Assembly: GCA_036873755.1 (NCBI GenBank)
Contig: JAVTVY010020295.1
Coordinates: forward strand, 1 to 64,000
Source of the DNA: Hanleya hanleyi
Taxonomy: Eukaryota; Mollusca; Polyplacophora; Lepidopleurida; Hanleyidae
Direction: 5' to 3'
DNA: 64,000 bases
The position numbers and the translations under genes were made by a program. Shown in pieces: positions 43,896 through 64,000 of this stretch (the first letter of the stretch is position 1; each line of letters begins with the position of its first letter). The notes beneath the pieces were generated by a model, which saw nothing but the letters and a program-made list of their open reading frames with translations, was not told the DNA's origin and did no database searches.

Positions 43896-46043
43896 ACCAT
43901 GATTTTGACCATCATTTTTACTAATGAATCAGTGTTTTTACAACCGTAATACTGACAGTCCTTTTCAGAACCTCCATGCCTTACGAAATAGAGATGACTA
44001 ACCATGCAATTATTTTTCTTTCCATCATACTTCATACACCTATATGGATCTATACGGGTGGTGACCATACTTAACACCATTATGTTGACCTGATATGCGC
44101 TTTCTCTACATAGGATGACATCACAGACGACGTCACTATACAGCCTACGTGGATGGCACATCTCTGGGTCAAAAACACCGCTGTGCACCGGACACACGCT
44201 TTGATGACGTATCGTCCTTTACCAAAATATGTTAAAAATTGTTTTCCCCTGAATTGATGACGTTACGTCGCTTCGACTTGTACTGACATGTAACGATATT
44301 TATAGATCATTTAATATTGAAGTCACTGGGGAGTATTAAACGTAGCATTGACCATTAAGGTCAAATGTCAGATAAAATTGACTTCAGAAGTTACCGGACA
44401 TAAACAGAGATTAAGGTGAAGGGAAAGTAATCGTAAAAGTTGGATTACTCCCTCGAACCAAAGTTTTTTTGGTCACAGGGGATAACTCCATCCATGGCCC
44501 TGAGCGATCGTGACATGCGGCCAAAACACTTTGGCTCGAGGGAATTAGCTAACTTTTACGCTTTTACTACTACTGCCATTTCCACTGGGAATAGGTCCAG
44601 AAGAAAACACACACAACACATGGAAAATATATTATTATATGTATGTGTGTTTTGTTTGATGTTTGTTTGAAAGATCATTAATCATATAGTGATGACTAGT
44701 TACACAGCTAATTAAAGAAGGAACATATATATGACAGATAAGACGTGTATATGAAATACATGATTATATGACAATTGCATATATGTATTACGTATCGCAC
44801 ATGTATCAAAAACTTAATTAACCTTGAAATAACCCACCATGAAGAGGTGGGGTGGCGGGAGTTGAGGGGAGAGGATAAATCTAGAAGACATTAGGCCATT
44901 GAGGTGAGCGTTTAGAGGAGACAGCAGGAAATAGGGGACATTAGAAAACAGTACCAGATGGTCAATTACAACTAAGTGTTGGTCCCTATAAGGTCCAGTA
45001 AGTAATTACAGAATTGGTAATTGAGCTGTAACCTACTTAAGCTATTAAGTGCAGACATGGACCCAAAGTGAATAATCAAGGTATACAAAGAGATCAATCA
45101 ATCATTAAATTGGGGATAATTTATTCTTCCTGTATTTCATCGATTATCCATTTGACAGAAGCCAAAATGCCGAATTAATTCGAAGAAAAACACAGGAGGT
45201 ATACGGTGTAGAAAATATATGGTATGTGCTTGGTATACTATTTGGAGTTTGAATTACTGATTCGACATCTTGTAGTGTTCTGTCACATGTGCATCCATTT
45301 TATTGATGAAATAATTTTGTAGAATAATAATAATTTATTCGTCAGCGGAAATGGGACCCATGGAACCTTGTAAAAGAATCGTGTCTAGTACCGTACGGAC
45401 GTTTGAGGAGCGAACGGTAGGCCTCTCTGGTTGAGGAGAATGGAACAAGACAGTAATTTTAATAGATTGGTAAAACTGGTATTGTTTGTTACCGTACGCT
45501 TCACGTGTGTCACTGCATTTTAATTTGACTTTTTGTATGCCATACTTTTGTACACAAAGGTAGCACAATAAAGATTATTGTTTGTCCGCTGGCAGATGGC
45601 GAGGTGGCAAGACGTTATACATTACTCAAAGACTCGGGTAATTACGGTGCGAAAACGGACTGTCACATATGTGTGAAACTTTATGGAGACATTTTCAACA
45701 AAAGAGTTTTGTCCAGTGGTGAGACAAAAAAAAAGCGCCATATGGGAACCAACTGGCATTGACTCAAGAGATATCCTGTTCACCAAGGTCACGGTCACTT
45801 ACCCTGGCTTTGATGAATTGTCCGATAAAGATAATGTCGTTGATGGATGTATACCTTTAACTAGCACAATATGCAAAACAGTTTACAACTGCTATATCAC
45901 GGTAAATCCAAGTTAAACCGTTAGACAGGAACCCGCCATAATTGCCCCAAATCTGTTATTATGCAGCATATACCGGTATATCGCCGAAACCGGTTAACAA
46001 TATAGTTTTAGCTCGCATTCTACATTCATGTAGTGTTTTTATT

Positions 46044-46085
<42 letters not shown>

Positions 46086-46300
46086 TTTACTAGCATTCTC
46101 CCAACGCCAGAGTTTGTAACCTCCAAACCGTCGGTAAACAATATACATGACAATAGGGGATATACAATCTGATGCCATGAGAATGCCCTACTGGGTACAG
46201 GTTGAATTTTGAATTTTGAATCTTGAATCTTGACTGGAGACCACAAGTCCAGATCGCATGGACCCCATTTGCGAATGCTGTCTGATTTAACTGTGTGTAA
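43896..46300. other. Intergenic, no gene seen; hairpin and TA microsatellite
   Basis: Several short open frames are present (43892-44197 minus, 45335-45568 minus, 45683-45916 plus), none with recognisable domains. A (TA)n microsatellite spans about 46048-46084. A foldback at 44431-44560 is listed separately. Confidence 0.5.
44431..44560. repeat. Foldback of ~130 bp
   Basis: CGTAAAAGTTGGATTACTCC then CTCGAACCAAAGT (about 44432-44464) is complemented by ACTTTGGCTCGAGGG then AATTAGCTAACTTTTACG (about 44528-44560), with roughly 80% pairing and a ~63-nt centre. It could be a small MITE or a transcribed hairpin. No TSD is clear. Confidence 0.65.
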
Positions 46301-47492
46301 GGCCCCATAAAAAATGCCTTGTTTCCCATGACCGCCCGCCCCGATTTTTCCTCCCGCTCCGATTTATTTTTTAGTTTTTAGTTTTTCTCACCTGCCTTGT
46401 TGGTGTTTCATTCTTTTGGTATGAAAATGAGGCTGAACTGACTGGTTATTTTGCACCAGCGACTGTTGTGACGTATATACGCGACAGTCTTACCTTGAGT
46501 GATTACCGGTGCCTTGCCAGCAACTTCATGTTTCTTCTGTGCGCCATTGGATGTCATGGGTATTAGATATTGTCCTGGATCGAGAATTCTTACTTGACTA
46601 TTTTGTGTGTGGAGATACCAACGATGTTTATCTAGTCGTCCTTTCCAAGACTGTGATAAAAATTCTGTTACTTTTTGATCTGTAATTGGACTTCGTTGAA
46701 GGTCTTTCAATGACAAGTATCTTTGCTGTAATCAAGGCGACATGTCCGTGATATTGTCGCGCTGTTTGCAATTTTATAGTTGTAATCTCATTTTCGTTCT
46801 GATTGTGTATCAATTTCTAGTCGTATATAAATGTATAGTAGTAATACAGGAACACAACATCTGCAGCATTGTCACTGTATAAATGTATAGTTGATATTTA
46901 TTTTCCGTTAAAGAACTTACGTTGTTCTATTCCTCAGTGATATATTTTCATGCCTAGTAGACTTTGTGGTATGAATGCCCAATGCCATATTCATGATCGT
47001 CAATTCATGATCGTCATGTTCTCCATTTCGCGAAAAATAGCTCAGCTTATTGTTTCCTGCTGGAATAAAACACCCACAATTTTGTCCTTTCAAATCACAA
47101 TGATTCAGATTTTATCAATACCATCTTTCGGGTTCTGTCTATCTGCATAGGAATGGGGAGTTTGCAACTATACGAAATCAGATGACCTCACATATACAGT
47201 AGTATGCAGGAGGTGAGAATGGAAATACAAACGCCATGGGATTTCTTCCGATTTTAATATACAATGTATATATTCAATCTCTAGCAAGACCGTGTACGAA
47301 ATGAAACTTTAAAATGAATTGTATATATTCCATTTTAGGACCAAATTAGACTATCACTATCTTAATATCAGTGGATTCTTGAATGAACTGCCCCATTCCT
47401 ATGCCCTTCCGAAAATAAAAAATAAAAAAGGACCGCCCGTCCGACTTTTTGAAAAGTCAGTGATGGGAAACAAGGCATTTTTTTATGGGGCC
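46301..47492. mobile_element. PIF/Harbinger-like non-autonomous DNA element (1.19 kb)
   Basis: The left terminus GGCCCCATAAAAAATGCCTT and the right terminus (reverse complement GGCCCCATAAAAAAATGCCT) match, and both continue with TGTTTCCCAT. They are flanked by TAA on each side (46298-46300 and 47493-47495). A 3-bp TWA duplication and a GGSCC-type start are the hallmarks of PIF/Harbinger elements. No transposase is visible. A minus-strand frame (46716-46408) ends in a good splice donor (CAAGGTAAGAC) and reads like an exon, but its family is unknown. Confidence 0.65.
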
Positions 47493-47495
47493 TAA

Positions 47496-48240
47496 TTGAA
47501 AAATAAACAAAATACACTGTATCTCTTCGCGCTTGTTTCATGGGTCTTCGGGATTCTTCTTTATTCGCCGTTAACTTCCACTTGATCTGTACTGTACCAG
47601 AAGTTCATGAAAACTACATGAACTTCTGACTGTACCGATATAGCAACCTCCCCACAGCGCATGCTCCATTTCGCAGGCTCCATTACCCCCCAGCGAGGTG
47701 GTTGCCGATATAGGCCTAATTTCCATGAACTTTTATCTCCGAGACCCGTCTTGGTCTCTCCAGGACCCGTCTTGGTCCTCTGGTATTGTCTATATGTGCA
47801 CTAATTCCACAAGGCAGGGACGGCACTTTATTTTACTGTTTCTGGCCAAGGCAGGTCGATGCGTTTGTTTGAAAAAGATATATGTTTTGCAGTATTAAAG
47901 GCATGTAGCATGTGATGATAAAACGAAAGATTTTTTTTAATGAACCTAACTTCGACAATACTGTCAATAGCCGCTTTCTTCGTTTATTTATCTATCTCAG
48001 TTCTCCAATGTTCCATAAATATTTCTCTTAACCGATTTGATAAGAAATATAAAATTGTACTACAGACGCAGACTACTAATCAGTAAACAGTCACGTAGTT
48101 GACGACTGTTTGACCCAACACGCGTTTAGTATAAATTTTAGACTGTAGTACTCTCTGTTAAATCAAGATATTAACAGGGGTCCAATACTATAGTATAAAT
48201 TTCTGTTTGGTCACACGAGTTACCGTTCTTTGTATATAGG
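47496..48240. other. Intergenic, no gene seen
   Basis: Mostly low-information sequence upstream of the presumed cathepsin L promoter. A CGAGACCCGTCTTGGTC / CAGGACCCGTCTTGGTC pair (47740-47782) and the inverted AGAAGTTCATG-AAAACTA-CATGAACTTCT palindrome (about 47599-47627) are the only structures noted. Confidence 0.5.
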
Positions 48241-48390
48241 GTGACGTAATCACCAGGATGTGGGTCACATGACTGAGAGTCACATGAGCGGCAGCTGACT
48301 TGCTAACAACTCGAGATCAATCCATTTTTCTTCACATTTTAGTTGTTTTCCGTGAAAAGAGGAGTAAAGATCTGTGATATTTATTTATTG
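48240..48390 (+). promoter_or_regulatory. Candidate cathepsin L promoter and non-coding first exon
   Basis: TGACGTAA (48242-48249, CRE-like) precedes two TCACATGA sites (48265-48272 and 48280-48287), the M-box recognised by MITF/TFE-type bHLH-Zip factors that drive lysosomal genes. About 100 bp further on, TTATTTATTG|GTAAGTATTG (donor GT at 48391) is a strong splice donor. A matching acceptor, TTTTTGTAG|GTCCAAATATGG, lies at 50027/50028, just before the cathepsin start codon. The link is inference from sequence signals only. Confidence 0.5.
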
Positions 48391-48534
48391 GTAAGTATTG
48401 GTGGGTATTGCGGATCTAGTCCGCGGTCTCTTTTTGTATGCCAACGTGGAAGTTTTTTTGTGTAGAAGAACAACCCTACGGTAACTTTCGTTTCAGATAT
48501 ATTTGCTCTTTTTGCTGAGTTGCTGGCCTGAGCC

Positions 48535-48830
48535 GAGGCTGGCTGAAACAATGTGAAATTGAAACTGTTGAAACTTGGGAATTCTGGCAAACTCAATAGG
48601 GACCGATCGGTGGTGTTGTAAAGTATATTTCGTAGGCTAGTAGCAGTCGTGGAAAATTGCAAATTATATCGGTCATTTGCATTTTCATTTTCATTTCTGA
48701 AAATATTGAAACTTTGAAATTCTGGCAAATTCAATAGCGACCGATCGGTGGTGTTGTAAGTATATTTGGTAGGCTAGTAGCAGTCGTGGAAAATTTCAAT
48801 ATCGGTCATTTTCATTTTCATTTCTGAAAA
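48535..48830. repeat. ~155-bp tandem duplication
   Basis: Two direct copies share GACCGATCGGTGGTGTTGTA, GGCTAGTAGCAGTCGTGGAA and CATTTTCATTTCTGAAAATA. The minus-strand open frame at 48734-48381 is produced by this duplication (repeated LPEFxSFN) and is not called as a gene. Confidence 0.85.
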
Positions 48831-49524
48831 TAGCAGGTCGTCTGACTCACACTCATAAAATTCGGAAAAAAATAAAACGATTTCAAAGGAGCAGATAGCC
48901 TATCCTATACTCCTCCACTCCAGGTTATTACATCGAGAGGCTTGCGTTTGTCGAGTGCTGTGATCACAATCATCAAAACGAAATTGATTACATCTCGCTT
49001 GGATACTAAAGTGCTACAAGTTCATTTGAAATAATCGCACTCCAGGCATATAGTCTGCTTCTTCTTTGTGCCTAGATTTGTTAGAGGGTACAATTTTTCA
49101 AAATTTGTTGAAAGTGGTTGCAAAAAAGGGTTAGTATGATGACCAGGCCAAAAACCAGATATCACCTTATTTGAGTAAAAATACCCTGCTTATGGACATC
49201 AAGCCATTGTCACTCGATTGGTTGTTTAGCATGAACAACTCTCATCTATATTCTGAGGTGCAAATAATTAAAATAGAGAAGGATTTACATTTTTATGAGT
49301 AAAACTCACTCATTTTCATCATATCGGTATAAATTAGTTTGTAATTTAATAATTAATAATAACTAATTATGGCACCAAGCATGTGTATTTAAAAAAGTCG
49401 AGGTCATGCTAAACAACCAATCAAGTAACAATGGCTTCATCAGGACTTGTTGCCTTGTATGAAAGATAACTGGTTAATGTAAACTATTTAAACTTCTTAA
49501 ACTTTTTAAAACTTCAGTTTAACC

Positions 49525-49665
49525 TAGTTTAACAAGCTAAACCCTACTGACATATAATTTTGTGATATTGACAATATCATAAAATTAAATGTTAGTAGGG
49601 TTATTTTGTGATATTGACAATATCACAAAATTAAATGTCAGTACTAGGGTTTAGCTTGTTTAATA
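49525..49665. repeat. Nested palindrome
   Basis: Paired segments AAGCTAAACCCTACTGACAT and GTCAGTACTAGGGTTTAGCTT enclose two copies of TTTTGTGATATTGACAATAT, itself largely self-complementary. It is a foldback repeat in the first (5' UTR) intron of the cathepsin gene. Confidence 0.75.
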
Positions 49666-50035
49666 CAGTTTCAGAGCTGCTAAGCTCTGGTCAAAAAAAT
49701 TCCTGAGTTTCGCCGAAGCGAGGCAAAAATATTTTTTTGTCGGTGTCCGGGTCCCAGCCGCTAGACGTTCTCATGCTCTAAAATGCATCAGACTCATTTC
49801 CAGACAATAAATTTCCGTATGTTATATTACACCCCTTGTCATAAGAAAATGAGTCTTTTGAGAAGATATTCTATGAAGTTCAGGAGATACCTAAACTTTT
49901 CCGTGAGACCGGGAGGTTAGTCCATATTTCTTGAGACTTCCGGAAATTCCGGGAGACTTGGCAGGTCTGCAGTTTAACCTTGATCATTCCATAATGCTGA
50001 CTATTTTGTACTCGCATGTTTTTGTAGGTCCAAAT

Positions 50036-61092
<11,057 letters not shown>

Positions 61093-61815
61093 AATCTACC
61101 AGGTATGTGTTTGTCTTAAATTCTTGTGTTACACTAGATACTACACTCCTGGGATAAAGACAAGGAAGAGAAGCTAAGTTTGGCCAATAAGCTAATAGAG
61201 ATAGTCTCGAGTGTGGCCGAACACCATAGAATGAAGATTATGTGGGTATTTTAACGGCACAGTCAGCACTATTTCAGTCATATAGCGATAACAACTAGTT
61301 CTGCAGTCTTATATAATTTTTCACAATAGCTTGATCGCCAGAAGACATTGCTAATAATGTCTGTTTCAAGGAGCCTCCTGGGGTGCCCAGAAAATGAAAA
61401 GAATAGGACCCCAGTTAGTCGGCAAATCAGAAAAGCCAAGTAACCTGGGTTATAGCAAGCTATTCAGCGTTTATATGGGTCATTAACTCTTTCCGCCATC
61501 CCTGGTTTTGGCTTTATATAGACTAGGTGTACATTTTTGAACAGAGAATAATCAATGAAAGGGTTAAAATCATGAAATTTGATAATTAATTTTCCAGGCC
61601 TGGAATTCATGAAATTTCACATTATGGAAAATCCTTGAAAAAGAGAATGTACAATTGCCATGAATCTCGAGTGAAAGTGTGCTAACTGTTTTCGGAAGAT
61701 TGTGATCAAGAGCTTATTTCACATTGCTTTGGTATTCCCTCATGAACAAAACTATTTCCACACAAAAACATGGACTGTGAGTCGAAAAATGTTGATCCAG
61801 CAGGTTTCTTGGCAA

Positions 61816-61889
61816 ATTTCTTTCAAGGGAAACAACTCTGATAGCCTTAAATTAATATGGCTAACAGAGTTGTTTCCCTTGACAGAAAT
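61816..61889. repeat. 31-bp stem hairpin with 12-nt loop
   Basis: The left arm (61816-61846: ATTTCTTTCAAGGGAAACAA followed by CTCTGATAGCC) pairs with the right arm (61859-61889) with two mismatches around TTAAATTAATAT. The core AAGGGAAACAACTCT resembles the GGGAGATAACTCY motif common in molluscan repeats. Confidence 0.8.
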
Positions 61890-63486
61890 GGATAGTTCAT
61901 TGATGGCATTCATGCACACAAATGGTCCATCTAGGAGATGTTCTGAAAGTTTCATTTCAGTGATGAAATTTACAAAATATTGCCCGAAGCTAACTACGAA
62001 GCTATTAATATTACGAAGATTCCTTCATGTACACGTTGTACGAGAAAGTGCTTTAATATATTAAGATCGCCGTTGATAGACACATATTTGGCCAGGAGAG
62101 ATGAGTGCACAGGCAGACAAGTAGTACTGTTTGCTCATGTTGAGAAGAAATGGCACTACTTTTGTGAATACAAAGAAATTTCAGACACAGTGCCTGGGAA
62201 ATGCAAGTTTAGAGATGCAGGAGTTATTGCCCAGTGGATGGAACTATGTTGGTTGTCCATCTTTTTCGCTGGCTGTATACTCTGCAAGAAGAGTTTTGAA
62301 AAGTTGAAAAGTTAAGTTTTCTGTAAAACATATCTGAGATAAGTATGACAAATCAGGCAAAAGTCATGGATAAAGTCATGAAAAATTGTATGAACCCTGA
62401 TATTGGTATGTAAAATAGATAAGATTGTTAATATTGCTTGACTAGTTGTTTTTCGGTATATGGCTGAAATATTGCTGACTAATAATAACCTTAACTCCCT
62501 CACTGTTTCAAGGAGATGTATATTGTGTAACTGTTTTATCTGACCAAAAGCAGTGAGGAAGAATGTCCCCCAGGGTGTGGACATACTTTATCTATCACAG
62601 GTTGCGTTTCATGGAAGTGCTGCCTTAATCGTTCACTATGTAACCTTGTAATATTTCAGTTTGAAGACAGGATGTGAATTGACACAGACATTTTTCTTTT
62701 TCAGCATATTCAGAAGTAGCATATTTTTAAAACCTGGATGTCAAGCTTGAAAATAAGAACCTTACATTTCTGATGAACCCCCTGTATATCAGGATGAGAT
62801 GGGCCCTCTTCATACTACAGATATCATGGGTTAAAAGTTCATGGTATATACCGTATCCTCTGAGGGGGGGATAGGTTAATGTTTTGCGCCTTATTTTCAG
62901 ACTTGGAATGTGTAGAAGAAAAGATCTGAAGGAGACATTAAAACATCAGATCTTCAAAGTATTTTTTTATTGCTTGACTATATATAAAATCTATTGCTTT
63001 TTCTTTGTTCTCAGCTGAAAGTCTGCTCTAACCAGAATTTGGACTGTTATAATACATTTTTACAAAACCACATCTCAGAAGTTGAATCTGTTTTAGCCAA
63101 GATCTTTAGTGAAGTTGAAACCATTCCCAATATTCTTCTCATTCCAAACAAATATAACCATTGTCGTGTACTCTTTTTTTAACCATCCATCTTCAGCTGG
63201 GGTAAGACTAAAATGATTGTTCACTCAATGCTGTTCAGAATCTGCCTGAACAAAAATAATTAAGAGAAAACACCTTGTGTCATAGTCTGTCAATCTGTCA
63301 GAAAAAAGTTATTGTTCAACATCAGTTTATCAGTCTCTTGTTTTCTTGGAGAGTCATTGTTCACTCTCTTGGAAAATGGAAATATGTGGGTATGTGATAT
63401 TGTTACGAGTGACCTCTCTTACAAAACACCCTCAAACACAAAATTCAGGAGATCAACCTACAAACACAAGTGACTGGTCTACTCCT

Positions 63487-63608
63487 CTAACACTGTGTGA
63501 CAACGTACTGCGCTGTACGTTGGAGAGGCTAGGTTAAGTGGAATGAAGGAGCAACTCATTTCTGCTCCTACATTCCAGTTAACGTATGTTGTGACACAGT
63601 GTCTTAAC
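63487..63608. repeat. Nested foldback
   Basis: An outer stem ACACTGTGTGACAACGTAC / GTATGTTGTGACACAGTGT encloses an inner stem GGAATGAAGGAGCA / TGCTCCTACATTCC. It is a small MITE-like or structured repeat with no coding content. Confidence 0.7.
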
Positions 63609-64000
63609 TCTACTGTTAGAAGTTTGCCTCGTACAGGGACATCTAACTCACCCATATAAGTTTTAACTTCTCAATTGTTAACATGCTGTGTGTTGGTAAT
63701 ATGCAACTGAACGAAAGACGGGGTTGTCCATGAAGGGGCAAATAAGATGTCAATTTTGGTTTGCCCTAAGCATGTGTACAGGTATTATTTTGACCCATGT
63801 CTTTGGATGTCAAATCACATTTATTAAAAAAAAAACCGCAAAACATTATTGCATAATCAAATGAGAAAATAAACAAAACATTTGAATCGATATTGTATGA
63901 GAGGATGTGCCATAAAAATCTCCTGTCAGTGTAATTATCCTCAACAATTCGTCATTCCAGATGTGTTGAAATGAGAATATCTCGAGATACATACATAAAC

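Larger units (their letters stand above)
61093..64000. other. Cathepsin L 3' UTR and downstream sequence
   Basis: AATCTACCAG|GTATGTG directly after the stop (donor GT at 61103) suggests the 3' UTR may be spliced. Possible acceptors include TTTTCAG|ACTTGG (about 62900) and TTGTTCTCAG|CTGAAAG (about 63015). An AATAAA lies at about 63868. The Cys-rich 111-codon frame at 61980-62315 has one hydrophobic segment (LCWLSIFFAGCILC) but no recognised family and is not called. SINE-like wording (AGTCAGCACTATTTCAGTCA) occurs near 61260. Confidence 0.4.

Noticed and set aside
48381..48734. 117-codon minus-strand ORF
   Set aside because: It is created by a 155-bp tandem duplication, giving internal repeats, and overlaps the presumed 5' UTR exon of cathepsin L on the other strand.
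49931..50035. Upstream in-frame start extending cathepsin L
   Set aside because: The extension would bury the signal peptide. A splice acceptor (TTTTTGTAG|G) lies between it and the Met at 50036, which begins a typical signal sequence.
61980..62315. 111-codon Cys-rich ORF with one hydrophobic segment
   Set aside because: No family resemblance, splice signals or promoter support it. It lies in a probable 3' UTR or intron, so I left it uncalled, although it is one of the more protein-like frames.

Overview
The window is animal nuclear DNA: AT-rich, with spliced genes on canonical GT/AG introns, a tRNA-derived SINE with a CACTCACT tail, several MITE families and an LTR retrotransposon. A lophotrochozoan, most likely a marine mollusc, fits best. 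The reasons are the SINE tail type (GCGACGTTAAACYCTATTCACTCACT), recurrent GGGATAACTC-type motifs and diverged 'TGACCTTGACC' repeats. This organism call is inference. Only three genes can be reconstructed exon by exon.

Region by region: (1) 1.2-16.1 kb, minus strand: MRPS15 (mitochondrial ribosomal protein uS15m) in seven coding exons. Its last intron carries a ~2 kb minisatellite and the other introns carry MITEs. (2) 16.33-20.2 kb, plus strand: PACRG, an axonemal inner-junction protein, in five coding exons. MRPS15 and PACRG are head to head with 242 bp between start codons. That gap holds an ETS site, a perfect CRE, an RFX X-box-like site and an inverted CCAAT box. (3) 20.2-22.9 kb: no gene seen, tRNA-like repeat fragments. 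(4) 22.95-37.3 kb: three near-identical ~1.97 kb tandem units, each led by a full-length tRNA-derived SINE. The third unit is split by an 8.4 kb LTR retrotransposon (28158-36557, 4-bp target duplication) that carries gag-protease on the minus strand but no polymerase. (5) 37.3-44 kb: more GC-rich sequence with decayed coding remnants, a single C2H2-finger ORF and a second block of the same repeat modules seen in region 4. (6) 44-48 kb: repeats and a PIF/Harbinger-like element. (7) 48.3-61.1 kb, plus strand: a complete cathepsin L gene with eight coding exons plus a probable non-coding first exon. Its introns hold TTAA-flanked MITEs and a 36-bp minisatellite. (8) 61.1-64 kb: no confident coding sequence, some hairpin repeats.

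The three genes are not a pathway. MRPS15 serves mitochondrial translation, PACRG serves cilia and cathepsin L serves lysosomal proteolysis. MRPS15 and PACRG probably share one bidirectional promoter. The most unusual parts are the gag-protease-only LTR element with an N-terminal helix-hairpin-helix domain, the ordered modular repeat cassette at 23-44 kb, and two very short (38 and 41 bp) insertions of SINE tail with perfect target-site duplications.
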